Source: Telmatactis stephensoni
Lineage: Eukaryota; Cnidaria; Anthozoa; Actiniaria; Isophelliidae
Length of the DNA stretch: 64,000 nt
Direction of reading: 5' to 3'
Assembly (NCBI GenBank): GCA_029948255.1
Contig: JALIZF010001313.1
Location: 124,001-188,000 of the forward strand
Shown here: one piece after another, positions 1 through 12,002 of the stretch
How positions within the stretch are numbered: the first letter of the stretch is position 1
How the letters are laid out: each line of letters starts with the position of its first letter
Made by a program: the position numbers and the translations under genes
The notes under the pieces: model-generated
Told to the model about the DNA's origin: nothing
Databases searched by the model: none
What the model saw: the letters and a program-made list of their open reading frames with translations, nothing else

Positions 1-350
1 AATTTGAATAACTATTGTTCTAGACTGACTATAGCCTCTCATTCATGTGAAAACGCTTTTGTGTTTCAACGTGAGCACGAGGTTAGTCAGTCCAGAACGA
101 TGGCAGTTCAAATTGGACACGGTTTTTCGAGCAATACAGTTTAAAATTCCGAACGGTATATGTTAATAGAATATGTAGTCGATTTGGTTCTCTTATTGCG
201 ATGTGACCATGAGCATATCTTTTACGAAGCACATGACAGCCGGACGAGTCAGAATTCTAAGTATATACCTATTAAGAAAAACATTGAAATTCGAAAGTCT
301 GACCGGCTGGGATTTGCATTGTACTTGAGTATTACCTGCATCGTTGTTCG

Positions 351-650
351 GATGGTAGCATGGCCGAGTGTTCAGAGCGTTGGTCTCGCAATCTGGCGGT
401 CCCAGGTTCGATTCCCGCTCTGGCCACTAGCTGAGACTGAATTTGTTCCGATTTCGATTAGTTCAAATTCAGTTTCTCGGCCATGCTTGTAATATAGCCA
501 ACTGGTTTGCCTCCTTGCCAGTTGGGATTCTTAATCCATTTATGTTTGATTATACTTCATTTCATTTCATTTCATTTCAACTGCATTTGATTATATACAT
601 ATAGATATTTGCGGTATATAAATCTTAAAATTCAAAATTCAAATTCATGG
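351..650 (+). mobile_element. tRNA-derived SINE
   Basis: The head has RNA polymerase III box A (TGGCCGAGTGTTC) and box B (GGTTCGATTCC) in a Leu/Ser tRNA-like arrangement, ending CTCTGGCCAC near 426. A non-tRNA body follows and ends GCGGTATATAAATCTTAAAA with an AAATTC tail. It lies in the intron before the gene 1 exon. Confidence 0.75.
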
Positions 651-851
651 TAGCTTATCTAATTTCGCCGCGTTTTACTCGGTTTCATTGAAGCTACAAT
701 TATAGGCTATTATCTCAGATCCCATTTATTTAGTTCTGTGTTGCAGTCGTCCAACGAAAAATTACTCGGGCTTTAATTTTGTTACTCGAGCTTCCTCGGA
801 GTCCGAGTCTTGTTGTCTACAAATAATCATTTTATACATTCTCACCTTCAG

Positions 852-1385
852 GCTTCTGCTAGAGAGTTATTGTGGCTACTTCGAGGATCCATAATAGTAG
901 TAGGAATCTTGGCAACACTTATGGGCATAACCGTTAACTCCGTGTACTCCTTGTTCGCTCTATGTAGCGATTTGGTCTACGTCATCTTGTTTCCCCAGCT
1001 TCTTTGTGTCATCTACTTGCCGTTCGCCAATACATACGGCTCCTTAGCTGGATACTTGTTGGGCCTCATCCTTCGGGTCTTTGGAGGAGAGAAGGTGATT
1101 GGTCTGCCTCCGGTCATCAAGTACCCTTTCTATTCTGAAAAGTACGGTCAGATGTTCCCATTCCGTACGCTCGCCATGTTGGTTTCCCTTGGTACAATTA
1201 CAGGAGTGTCTTTTCTCATGCACTATCTCTTCAAAAATCAAAAGATTCCCGAAAAATATGATGTCTTTCACTGCTATGATGGAAAAGGGAGTCGCTACAT
1301 ATACAGCTCTAAGCAAGAAAAAGAAGCAAACGGGGAACAAAAATTCGAGTTGTTTGACACGAATACTGAATCATTTTGGTTGTAA
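852..1385 (+). CDS. SLC5A7: High-affinity choline transporter-like (gene 1), terminal exon only
   Basis: This is the 3'-terminal coding exon (177 codons plus stop) of a sodium/choline symporter of the SLC5 family, which imports choline at the plasma membrane. The exon follows a TTCAG acceptor and starts ASARELLWLLRG in phase 0, as does the matching exon of the complete paralogue at 25117. It covers the last transmembrane helices ([20 protein letters not shown], the NTYGSLAGYLLGLILR segment, then the TLAMLVSLGTITGVSFLMHY helix) and a short cytosolic tail. Upstream exons lie outside the window. The tail departs from its paralogue after about YDVFHCYDGKG, and the last ~17 residues and the stop overlap a Ty3/gypsy-like scrap in another frame (see findings), so this end may be young or non-functional. 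An in-frame ATG at 810 lies in the intron and is not a start. Confidence 0.85.
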   Translation, partial: ASARELLWLLRGSIIVVGILATLMGITVNSVYSLFALCSDLVYVILFPQLLCVIYLPFANTYGSLAGYLLGLILRVFGGEKVIGLPPVIKYPFYSEKYGQMFPFRTLAMLVSLGTITGVSFLMHYLFKNQKIPEKYDVFHCYDGKGSRYIYSSKQEKEANGEQKFELFDTNTESFWL

Positions 1386-1430
1386 ACTGCCATTCGGTTT
1401 GACGAAGGCACCAGCTCATTTTACACAACA
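1336..1430 (+). pseudogene. Ty3/gypsy reverse-transcriptase scrap overlapping the gene 1 exon end
   Basis: In the frame through 1381 the sequence reads HFGCKLPFGLTKAPAHFTQQ. The core LPFGLTKAPAHF is the conserved Ty3/gypsy RT block usually written MPFGLxNAPxxF. It starts inside the last coding codons of the gene 1 exon, which is read in another frame. No other gypsy domains are visible, and degenerate ATC-rich DNA follows. Confidence 0.6.
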
Positions 1431-1437
1431 GTATATC

Positions 1438-1835
1438 CATTATTACTATCGTCATCATCATTGTCATCTTAGTCACCATCATTATTGTATTGTAATCATA
1501 AACGCTATATATGGTTACTATTTTATCGTTATCATCATCAATGTCATCGCTATCATAATCATTTCAAGTTCTTATCAAATTATTGTCATCTCCTGCTCAT
1601 TACCATCTTTATCATCGTCATCACTCTTGATTATGATCATCGTCAGTAACATAACCAGATCTCCATCGTCTCTCTGACATTATTTCAGTTTTTTCGCCGA
1701 CAAACTGATAAACAACTGGTTCCAATTACCACTCATATATTCATCATCATCATCACTCATCGATGATTGTCATCAATATCATGACCAGATCATCTACATC
1801 ATCTTCCTGATGTTATCATTTCACAATCATACAGC
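1438..1835 (+). repeat. Degenerate (ATC)n-rich microsatellite tract
   Basis: About 400 bp dominated by imperfect CATCAT/TCATCA units directly downstream of the gene 1 stop. Open frames here are low-complexity artefacts. Confidence 0.7.
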
Positions 1836-1844
1836 TCAAGTACT

Positions 1845-2372
1845 ATCATCATCCAAAGAAAAGCAGCAAGATTTTGTACACAAAATTATGAACGCACAGC
1901 TAGTGTAACTGAACTTATAAAAACACTTAATTGGTTGGGACACTCTAGAACTAAGGCGTAAACAGGCTAGACTGTATTTAATGTATAAATTGAGTAATAA
2001 TTTAGTAGATATTGATACTAACACATTATTAGTAACTCATACAGAGTCACGTACACGTGGTTTGGTGGTAGCCATCAGTTTAAATATGAAGTCCCCATGG
2101 CTAGATCAGAACTGATCATATTTATTATTTTCTTTCTTTCCAAGATCAATTAAGGAATGGAATGAACTTTCGAAGGACATAGCTAATTCAAAATTTTTAA
2201 GTATTTTTAAATCGAAGGTCAATTTGACCTCATTTTAATACAATATTTTATTAGTTTGTTTTGTTTTTGTTATATTGTTTTATTTTGCTATTTTGTAAAT
2301 ATTTTTAGCATTTTTAATAGTTTTTATACATGGCTGGTGTGACAGCAATAAATGTAGATGTAGATGTAGATC
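1845..2372 (+). mobile_element. Decayed LINE 3' end with GATGTA tail
   Basis: Broken reading frames encode the LINE C-terminal signature (IQRKAARFCTQNYERTASV, LIKTLNWLGHSR, later FPRSI..WNELS-like DNA at 2140-2170), followed by an AT-rich 3' UTR and a GTAGATGTAGATGTAGAT tail at 2352-2371. Confidence 0.65.
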
Positions 2373-2631
2373 ATAACTGTTGTCTGACATGAGTACCCAA
2401 CAACAGCATGTCGGTGGGCTAGAGTGCAACTGAATCAGTTATTCTTATCTTGAGGAGCTATAACTGTTGAAAACTGGTATGACTGTGAGCACTCTTGCCA
2501 TGTCTTGCTGATCGGATAAACTGAGCCTCGATAAAGAGCTTTTTCATCCAAGGAAAAAAATCGGTCGTTTTCAGGCATATTTTAGACCACAGCAGTTTTT
2601 GTATGAGTGGGAAATGCAGTATTGTCTATTT

Positions 2632-2836
2632 GACAAATAGATTCCCTTTTCCGTGCGTCTGTACTCTAATACTGCACAGATGACGTCAAAATGTGGTGAG
2701 AACAAAAAAGTAGGCCACGAGGCGAAGTCGAGTAGCGTGATTTCGTCGAGTGGCGTGACTGTTAGTTCTACTGTTGCACTTACCACGTCCGCTCACGCAT
2801 ACCAACGGAAAAATGGCAAGAATCTATTTCTGTTAT
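2632..2836 (+). mobile_element. Hairpin MITE with TGACGTCA core
   Basis: Arms start GACAAATAGATTCCC and end GAATCTATTTCTGTTA, with inner arms TTCCGTGCG / ACGGAAAAATGG. It contains GATGACGTCAAAATGTGG. Same family as 42559-42727. The following ~95 bp (CCAATCAGAG, AATGACGTCATC) is shared with the flank of that copy. Confidence 0.65.
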
Positions 2837-3587
2837 ATTATTCATCGAAACATTTCAGCCAATCAGAGCACTTTAAGATTCAATGACGTCATCTATGCGT
2901 GTGTACTGTAATCGCACACGGTCCTGTCGTACTCGTGCCTAGTACAGTGACCGTGTCATTTCAGTTCGAAATACTGGTGCTGTACAATATCTACATAAAT
3001 GCAGATCTGTTCCTAACCGTAGACTTTTTTAAATCTGATGTACCATATATTTGCATTATACTAGCGGCTTTAGATAGCATTTATAACTATTTTCAATGTT
3101 GACATTTACACTAATTTGGTTTAGCTGTTGGGATATAATTGTTATCCAGTTCACACTTATGCGAAATCTGCTCTGGTACTTTCGTGTTTGTAACAATGCT
3201 CAGAATTAAGCTCAAAGACTAATATGATATGGAAAACTCTATCGATAAAAATTCTAAAAATATTGCTTGGGATTCCTTTGGTCAAGATGTGCGTAAGTAT
3301 GAGAAAACTCGCGCAGCGCAGTCGTTTGCCGCGGTATCTCAACTGGTCGTTTCCGTGCACCAGGTAAGTCCTCCATATATGGTGCATTATAAAGGATCTC
3401 ATTTATATGACATATTATAATGTACAGCACATAAAGCACGCCACAGCAAACACTGTTTTCCGGGGTTAAATCTGATTTCCTGCTTGATGCGAAACTTTGA
3501 TGGAGAGGTCGCAATGTTGATCCGATTTGTGCTCCATTTGGGCAATTCTGGTCACGATCCGTAGTTTCGAATACTCTAGACAATAGT

Positions 3588-3736
3588 GCACTATGCAAAA
3601 CGTGCGTCATGTCCGCATATTTTTTCCGCACTGTTAAAAGACATTATAGTGCACTATAGTTCACAATAGTGCACTATGCAAAACGTACGTGCGTCATGTC
3701 CGCATATTTTTTCCGCACTGTTAAAAGACATTTTTA
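3588..3736 (+). repeat. Two-copy tandem repeat (~80 bp unit)
   Basis: CACTATGCAAAACGT..GCGTCATGTCCGCATA and the following GCACTGTTAAAAGACAT occur at 3591-3643 and again at 3670-3731, joined by ATAGTGCACTATAG palindromic units. Confidence 0.7.
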
Positions 3737-3869
3737 GTACTATATCGGCATTGAAAAATCTTATCGGCATATGCATTATTTCATCCCGCCTCTCGAGATC
3801 ACAGGATAACTTTGTAATTTTACCGGCCAATAGTATGGTTCATGAATATTCGGAATGCGACCTTGGCAT

Positions 3870-4212
3870 TGGGGGATCAAGGGTCTGAGTGGTTAGACCT
3901 CTCGCCTCTCGCCTCTCACCGCTGTGGTCCCTGCAGGTTCGATTACCGGACTGGGCACTTCACGTGAGTCGAGTTTGTTAGTTCGTTTTCTCCCTTGCTT
4001 CGAGTTTTTTTTCCCTCCGGGTGCTCCGGTTTTCCTTCCTCCATCGAAAACGAACTGGCATGGTGAGTTGAGAATTGGGTGATTAGAATATTTAATGTAG
4101 TAAGGAGTTTGTGTGAGAGTATTAGGATTTCTACATTGTAAAACGCATTGAGATGTTGTGAAATGCGCCTATATAACTAAAGAAATACCAAATTATTTAT
4201 TATTATATTATG
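3870..4212 (+). mobile_element. tRNA-derived SINE, second family
   Basis: tRNA-like head GTCTGAGTGGTTAGACC with box B GGTTCGATTACC near 3938, then a pyrimidine-rich body, a GCGCCTATATAACTAAAG 3' segment and a TTATTATTA tail at about 4195-4211. A CTCTCGCCTCTCGCCTCTC expansion interrupts the anticodon-stem region. Confidence 0.75.
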
Positions 4213-4766
4213 GCGCATCTTGAGGCGCTGTAATACGGTGCAAATCTATAATGGTAATAGGACTGAGTGGAGTCCAATTCGGTTTGTAATCGTACGAGGG
4301 ATAAACATTGGACGACTGGAGTCCAAATTGTATGCCGGAGTATAATTACGGGCAGAACTGATTGGACGACATCAATTATATTAATCATAACTATTTCAAT
4401 TTCCGAGAAAATATTTTCATATATTCACTATGAGAGATTATTGAATTTTTTCACCAAGTCAGTAAACATTAAGCCAGCTATGCCAACAATACCAAAATGC
4501 AAATTATGATGAGTGTATGTCGGCGCCTGCGAAATCGGTTTTCTTCTATGGTTTTCCTTGCATTTTGTTTTTCTCTCAAAACATTTTGAGTTAATAGGAG
4601 AATGCGCATGACTGTCAGACCTCTCTTAATATAAGCACTCTAAAGTTGAAATTGGAGATTTTAATAGATCTTCCGTTTCGAGAAGACTCCACAAGGGCAA
4701 TATATTGCTGAACTTTCTGCAGAAGCGAACTGGTTGCTTAACCTCTGAGTTAATCCAGTTTTCATC

Positions 4767-4831
4767 TTTTATGACTTTTATGGAAGACTTTTATGGAAGA
4801 CTTTTATGGAAGACTTTTATGGAGGACGTAA
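4767..4831 (+). repeat. Short tandem repeat, 14-15-bp unit
   Basis: GACTTTTATGGAA is repeated about four times in succession. Confidence 0.7.
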
Positions 4832-6086
4832 TAACATCCTTAGAAGATGTAACTGCATTTTCGCATTGCAAGCATGGAATCGACTCAATAGGGAGTTTGA
4901 TCCATGTGTTATTACTGTTTGTACAAGAAAAAGAAATAACCATTTCAAATGAAAATAAATAAAAACGACCTAATGTATGAAATCGTGCACATTTTCTCTA
5001 TAGGAACAAGTATTTAGCTGCAGCAAAACCTCAAACTAAAGTTAGCATGACTATTGCCTGCTATCTAAAGCTGATCGTGACAGAAGTCGAAGGCAGATTG
5101 ACACTGTCATTCATGGACAAAAGAACTAAACAGTACTGATTACATATTTTCATAAAAGCGCATTGCAGTGTCACGTTGTTTCTGGACAGAAAACACACAC
5201 ATTTTACGAGAGTAAAGAATCTGTTTATAAGGTATGTATGAAGTTATAAAGCAGCTAAATATGCTCCTATGTAGCGTTATATTGATAATCAAGATGTACA
5301 CATATACAACAACAGTATTAGGAATAACCAAACAAATATACGGAGGGAACGCTTTGAGTTAATAATTAAATGGTCAGTCTACTAATCATCCTCTTTGATG
5401 TGCTAGATTGGTATTACCTTATTATTACAACTAAAATTGGCTTTCCGAAGTCCTTTTCACGTTTCTTCATTCAAGTAAGTTTCGATATAAAACTGTAAAA
5501 CGCGGGTTTTTCGCAGAAAGCGGTGTTGCCGAGTTCTAACTCACCGACAAGCTCACGCAACTCAGTAATCTCTTTTAGGCAAAAGCGAACATCTTTTTTT
5601 CTAAATGAATTGAACCAGCTGTCTATAATATTTTCTAATATTCAACTTAAACCAAATTTATTTAAAAAATGTTCAATGCTTTGTTATCTGTTGTTGTTGT
5701 GACCGCCAGAAATCCACCTCGACTTAAAATGGATCGAGGCCTAAATATAGGAGAATTTAATGTAAAACCGGACATCAGCTAATGAGCTAAAAAGTTAAGT
5801 TACCAGTGTAAGTTTAACTCAAAATTGACTTTAAAATATCCACCTATTATTGATCCATTATTTGAGTTTGTTGGATCATGTTATAAAGGCCATACTTTTA
5901 CGTCAACCTCGCTGCCCTAAGGGTTACTAATCGAAAGATCCAAATCATTGTTTCGAAGTGAAAGTAAACAGAACACGTTCATTTCGCTCGCAAACGTTTT
6001 TGGTGATTTTTATTATATTAATTGAAAATTATTTTCTAACATTAACTCTGTTTTGATAGTTCTTTAGACTAAGCGATTTTCAACAC
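4832..6086 (+). other. Intergenic stretch with no recognised feature
   Basis: AT-rich non-coding DNA. No open frame with recognisable protein, no clear inverted repeat and no pol III boxes were seen. Confidence 0.5.
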
Positions 6087-6089
6087 TAA

Positions 6090-6341
6090 AGGCTGGTTCA
6101 CACTAGCGTCGGAATCAGAATCGGAATCGTAAGAAAACAACAAAGAATTTAGGGATTAGAATACAAAAGAAAGGTGTTTTTCTTTGTTCCTTCCTTTGTC
6201 TTTGATTATGCTTATGCTTGGTCTTATGCTTCTTGCGATGCTTATGTCGATGTCTTATGTCACACGCTTGACTTAACTCTTTTGTCTTTTCCTTTGTTTT
6301 CTGCTTCCGATTCCGAATCCGACGCTAGTGTGAACTAGCCT
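6090..6341 (+). mobile_element. Harbinger-like MITE with TAA duplication
   Basis: Ends AGGCTGGTTCACACTAGCGT and CGCTAGTGTGAACTAGCCT are inverted repeats, with a second inner pair (CGGAATC / GATTCCG). Flanked by TAA at 6087-6089 and 6342-6344, the usual PIF/Harbinger target. The interior is rich in CTTATG. Non-coding. Confidence 0.7.
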
Positions 6342-7269
6342 TAATTATTATTCATTGAAACGGAGGCGTTTACATTTTTACAATTTTACGTCTCATATTT
6401 TCAATACCAGTAAAACTACTGCTTTTGATTATCACGCGCTTGATGCGTGTTTGGAAAACTACTTGAAAAATGCCAAATCTTTTTCATTTGTTTTTTGGTT
6501 TTCACTTCTTCGTCAAGGGCTCAAAATGCACATTGGACGTCGTTATATACAGAGCATGCTCAGCACAAACTATCGGAATATATATATATTATATATCGGA
6601 ATGTATGTTTCTGATCGAGTGTGTAAATAGCTCGGAAAAAGTCCGAGGCCAAGACGGGGATTGAACGACACAGGTGAAAAATGCATTGCGCACACTCGGA
6701 AGTTTTAAATAAAACCATTGGAGGTTTAGTAAATCTTGAAAGTTAAGGCTGTCCGTGAAAAGTTAGTGCTTATCTTTTCCTTAAAGATTGCTTTAGTTGT
6801 TCTCTTTTCCTGGTAAAATAATATCCGAGAAATTCGTATAATACAACCGCAGTTGAATCAATAGTATTTTTATTTGTAAACACGAACGACAGCACAAACG
6901 CGCCCACGAATTCCCACCGAATTTTCGATCATGCGTAGTACGTTTTTCACGCCTCTCAGAAGGCCGACATAGATTTCGACAGACCGACGAGCGATCGACC
7001 GTGCGTTTTTGTATAATAATTGCGAAGTTTTTCCGCAGCAATTTTTGACGTTTCGATGGACTTCGATTTTCTTCGATACCTCGAGCAATCCAAAATGGCA
7101 AGTTAACAATTATCACAAATTTTGAAGTTACACAAGACGAGATTGATCCCAAACAAGAACATTGTCATCGAGCGAGGACTGACTGCGGTACAAAACTGAT
7201 TATATTCAAACCAAGAGAAGTAATCTTACCTTATTCTATAAAAATTGGTGTAGGCGTATCTGACAAACA

Positions 7270-7472
7270 GAGAAACATTTATAACGAAATAGCTAGAAAA
7301 ATAAACGGAGTGTACTTTACATTCCGCGTTAACGTGATCTAATACGTAAAGGATCTTGCGTGACTAGATGCCATCTAGTCACGCAAGATCCTTTACGTAT
7401 TAGATCACGTTAACGCGGAATGTAAAGTACACTCCGTTTATTTTTCTAGCTATTTCGTTATAAATGTTTCTC
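7270..7472 (+). repeat. Perfect 203-bp palindrome
   Basis: Positions 7270-7370 and 7372-7472 are exact reverse complements around a single central C at 7371 (GACTAGATG / CATCTAGTC). No mismatch was found over 101 bp per arm. No coding potential. Confidence 0.95.
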
Positions 7473-9140
7473 AAATGGCTCTGTCAAAAAGCGCGAAAAA
7501 TATGGAAAAAATTCATCTCCAAAGTTTCGTCCGATGAAAAGCTAAGACTCGTTCCGTGCTCCTTTCTGACAACATCTAAGGTTTAAGAGACCTGATTAGA
7601 AGTAATATTTTGACTCTGGGGTTTCTTCCTAAAATCCGGCAATCAGAGCTATAACCATATATGACATCTCTGAAAAAGAGCGCCTCACGAACTGTAATTC
7701 GACCGTCGAGTGAACGGTCATATAGACGTCTTGTTAGTTTGGATTCCAAGAGTTTTCTCAACTGCAGTGATTGTGAAATCATCCAAATCTTTCTAAAAAT
7801 GAAGGGTCGTTTTCGCTTTCCTTAGTTTCCATATGTGGTGTTCACTCGGACAGTGCCAAAAATGTTATCGATGACGCAACTCTGTGAAGACGGTCGAGAA
7901 CGCGCAACGTCTTTGCCAGACCGGTTGAACATGCAGCTCTGTCGTTTGTGCAGAAGCAAGGTCGAAGATTCGAAGGCGCTGTTCTGTGGACTCCGCGGTC
8001 GAAAATGAAACCGTCTCGTCTGTACGTTAAGACCGTCGAAAACGCAACGCTGCCGGTCGTCTGTGTTGACGCAACTTTACCTCTGATCTGTTTGGACGGG
8101 TCAAAGGCAGAGTTTTGAAAACACACAGTGTATGCACCGCCTTAGACATAAGAAAACTCTTAATTTACAAGGTAAACAACTTTATCGATCAGCTTAAGTT
8201 ACATTAGCTTATATGGCAATCAAAACCAGTCTGAAAGTTCATCATTCAAAAGCGAAGCGGTCAAGTGGGGAGGCAAGTGGGAACATATTGACTTCGAAAA
8301 AGAATGGATTGACTACAGTTACGTACAGGCTAGTGTTATGTTACGGACTGAACTATGAGTGTATTGAGTTGCGATTATGTTGTAATGAAATTATTAAACA
8401 GATTATCGTCTGCTACTGTTTGCGTTAAAGTCATCAAGCCGGGTTCCCTGTGGATTGACCTAAAGTTTCGATCGGACATTGATACCGGCATCGGCCAAGT
8501 TTATACAAGTCACGCTGGCGATAAAGTAGAGGTAGGGTTTCTTTCCCCTCTCCCAATACCCCCTCTGCACTTTCCCTTCCCATCTCTCACCTTTTCCCTT
8601 AGGGCCTGCGTAGACCCAGGCTAGGTAAGGAGAAGTCTGGCATACCTGATCGGCCAAGTTCACGTCATTCTTGTCACGTTGGCAATAAAGGTAGAGGTAG
8701 CATAAACGCAACCAACAATGTGGACAAATACTTTACGCTCAGCATATACAATGTAAAACGGCTCGCCGAACAAGAGATTAAGATGTAGTGATATGACCAT
8801 TTCAGATTTACATGAACAAACTTAAACATCTGCAACAGGTGCAAAGGGAGCAAAGTTGCAGCAACAGTCTATACCGACATGCCGCAACCGAAGATGAAAC
8901 TCCACATGTTTTTCAATAGGGGACAAAATGACTGCTTTTAATTCTTCAGAAGTCTTTTCAGAAAGCCTATTGATTTGACTTCGTATCTTTTTCGGTACAA
9001 TCTTGAAACCAGCACCACAGGCTTTTCTAGATGTTTGTGAAAGGCTTAACCGCGCTGGCATTATTTCAAAGGTTTGCATCACTTGACCCGATTACGCACA
9101 CGTGCACTAGATAGTTAGTGGTATCCGTTGGATAAGTTTC
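7473..9140 (+). other. Intergenic stretch, unassigned
   Basis: No recognisable gene. A diffuse direct repeat (GGCCAAGTT then GTCACG.TGGC.ATAAAG.AGAGGTAG) occurs at 8493-8540 and 8652-8702. The 7850-8110 interval has recurring GGTCGAAAA / GACCGTCGA motifs of unknown origin. Confidence 0.4.
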
Positions 9141-9143
9141 TAA

Positions 9144-9147
9144 GGGG

Positions 9148-9184
<37 letters not shown>

Positions 9185-9238
9185 CGACTTCTTTTGTTCT
9201 GTGGCCCCCAGGGAAAAGAAAACAAAAGAAGTCACTGG

Positions 9239-9277
<39 letters not shown>

Positions 9278-9281
9278 CTCC
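9144..9281 (+). mobile_element. 138-bp hairpin MITE with TAA duplication
   Basis: Arms GGGGCTGTTTATATGGAGGC and GCCTCCATATAAACAGCTCC continue inward through GAGCCAGCCCGGTAAGCGGG and its complement. TAA flanks at 9141-9143 and 9282-9284 suit PIF/Harbinger. Confidence 0.8.
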
Positions 9282-9691
9282 TAAGCACACTGTGGACAAA
9301 CGATACCATTTATACAACAGAGACCCGAGATATATTTGTCAGAATATCTGCAGCCAAATTCTTGTGTATAAGGCAGAAGAAAAGCTCCTTCATCCGACAA
9401 AAAACCGAAGGTTTAAATGGCCGGAATTTATGAAACGAAAAGCCAGCATATTAATGACATTCTGTGATCACTCTTTCATTTTAGATATTCATCCGGATCG
9501 ATAGGAAATCAGAGGTTAATGTACCTATAACTGGCGGGACTCGAAATTTATGTAAAAATCATAAAAAGGTCGGCATTATAAGGTGAAAAGGGATTGGATG
9601 GATATTAGAGATTTGATCTGATTCTGTAAGCTTAGTATAGACTTACCTCGTGTTTTAACCTGTAAAATCATCAAGTGAATGCCAAAAACAA

Positions 9692-9692
9692 C

Positions 9693-9724
<32 letters not shown>

Positions 9725-10258
9725 TGATGATGATGATGATGATGATGATTGATAATAATAATAATGAGCATTTATATAGCGCCTATCCAAAATTATTATT
9801 TATTTATTAATTATTTATTTAAGTCAATATTTATACAGGGACATCCAATTTAGCATGGCTAGTTTAAATGGAGCCCTGATATAACATAACTAATTATAAG
9901 TGGACTAAACATAAGCTACACATATACATACATGCATCATAAATTTTAAAAATCTGCTCTAGGCGCTTTTCAAAAACATATAACATGCATGGTAGACTGT
10001 GAGCATAGGACGGCGCCTGCCGCTACACAGTCCGTACCACGAAAATTAACTTTAAAAAATACACTACAAATTCCTGCACTTCAAATTACTGTTTAAAATT
10101 ACAATCAAAACACAATAAAATAAAAGTTCACTGATGCATGATGGCCGTTGGCTCAGTCAAGCTCATACGCCCTTTGACACCTCCTCACCAGAAAGAACCT
10201 GGTGGGGGAGCCAGTTTAGACGCCGACGACCCGTCCATGAAAAACAAAACAAAAAATA
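9692..10258 (-). mobile_element. SINE-like insertion splitting a duplicated unit
   Basis: 567 bp absent from the second copy of the duplicated unit (empty site near 14433), flanked by AAAAACAA at 9684-9691 and 10259-10266. Its left end is (AAT)n, (GAT)n and GAGCATTTATATAGCGCC, the complement of a typical SINE 3' tail, so I place it on the minus strand. No promoter boxes were recognised. Confidence 0.6.
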
Positions 10259-10935
10259 AAAAACAATGTCGTAACTGGCTTTTTGTTTGACACATCCTAT
10301 AAGAATACTGGTATGAAAGAAACAGAAGAACATTCTGGAATCTAGAAGTTAAAAACGCAATTAAGAGGCATTCAATTAAAGTAAAATCATTAAGTCGAAA
10401 CGTGTATATTTTTTTGGTGTTTAATGTGCTTATTTTATGTCCAAACGTGGTATTTTTTTCTCATAACGTTACACCCACCGAGAACAGCTAGTAACCCGGT
10501 TATACCAATCGATAAAATCGATCATTGGAAACTACTCGAATTAATCGACATTAATCAACATTAATCACTTGATTACGATTGATTAATATTGGAAATCGAT
10601 GATAATCGATACTCACAACCCAAGTTACTCTAATCATATTGATTATCATCGATTATCATCAATTGTCATTCTTAAATTCGCCACGGGTAGGAAACTTGTT
10701 AAACACATTCACCAAACTGCTAATAATCTGCTTCATACTAAGGCCCCATTAGGGGGGTTCTTGATATATCCCGTATCCCCTTAATGTTTGCTGTAAATAT
10801 TCGGTATCCCCATAATTGCGATGCTTTGTATCCAGAAAAAAAAATTAACAAAATGTCTAGATATAACTACAGTTCGTGATGGTTAGCTTAGCATGAAGGT
10901 CATTATCGATATATATTGCAACAACAAGGGCGTAA

Positions 10936-11546
10936 AAGCGAAGCGTTCAGGTAAAAGATTCTTGCTGATTTGAGATGCTCTCGCCGAAGCAAGGCGCGAG
11001 TAGAAACTCCACAAAGATCAAAATTTGTTTGCTTGCTAGCCGCTCGGCAATTGATTGATTGAAAACTATTGTCAAAAGGAGTTCAGACAACGGTCCTGAA
11101 GCGTTGCGTCGCTCGCGCTCGTTCTAGGCCCTATTTAATTTGATTAAAATTTTACGACTTTTACCACAAATATACTGGGAGTTTGCAAGTACCGAGTGAA
11201 TTTTTAAATGTTAATTTAACAAAAAATAATGTAATATTTGAAAAAAGCATACAAAGTTAGTAAAAACTGAAATTTTTAAAGTAATTACGATGAATAGCAA
11301 CATAGTTATGGGCGCAGTCGAATTTGTTCATTTTCCAAAGAAAGGTTCGATGTAGGACAAGCTGTTGCCCACCACCGAACGTTTCTTTAGAAAACAGCAA
11401 ACTTTGGCCGCCCATAACTTTGTCGCTATTCATCGAAACTACTTCAACATTTCAATTTGTACTAACGTTTGGCATGCTATTTTCAAATATTATATATATT
11501 ATTTTCAGAGCGCTTAGAGCAGCACTGGATAAGCGCTTTATAAATT

Positions 11547-11578
<32 letters not shown>

Positions 11579-11880
11579 GTTTGGATTACAATTTAAAATT
11601 CATGTGCCACCTGCAAACTCCCTATTGTCAAAAAAACAAACTTCACAGAATGTCACAGAATGTTAGAAAGCTAAGTGGAACCACAAGCGCAGAGTTTCAC
11701 TGCAAAGTTTTGAACACTTTGTGATATAAATTCACTGTCAATAAGAGTACAGACAACGGAGAAAACCGCCTGAGATTTGGTAAGTCGAGAATAGTCAGGG
11801 TTGCAAGCGCAAAGCGCGAGCCGCTTGGAAAAAATTGTATGGTAAAGTAACTTAGAATGGTTGCTCAATTGGAGTTTCTG
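10936..11880 (+). repeat. Internal repeat, copy 1, of the 3.5-kb element
   Basis: Begins GCGAAGCGTTCAGG and matches 12262-13130 in order (GATTCTTGCTGATTTGAGAT, GAAAGGT.CGATGTAGG, then GTAAAGTAACTTAGAATGG), with indels. It carries the SINE tail at 11505-11582. Confidence 0.7.
11505..11582 (+). mobile_element. SINE 3' end fragment with (ATT)n tail
   Basis: AGCGCTTTATAAATTGTATT followed by ATT repeats, the usual end of this type of SINE. Present in only one of the two internal repeat copies of the 3.5-kb element. Confidence 0.5.
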
Positions 11881-12002
11881 ACCTTATTAATTAAATTTGA
11901 TTTTGTGAAGAAACTCAAATATACATACCGTATCCATAAAATTGTGTTCCAAGATTAGGCCTATATCCCCATAACTTTTCTCCCCAGTATCCAGTATCCC
12001 TA

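Noticed and set aside
351..426. Functional tRNA gene
   Set aside because: Box A and B are good, but the stem pairing is poor and it continues directly into a SINE body and tail.
810..851. ATG at 810 as a start for gene 1
   Set aside because: It lies upstream of a clear acceptor, and the paralogue shows this is an internal exon boundary.
6793..7152. Two overlapping minus-strand open frames of 119 and 79 codons
   Set aside because: No recognisable domain, no paralogue in the window and no splice context. Probably chance.
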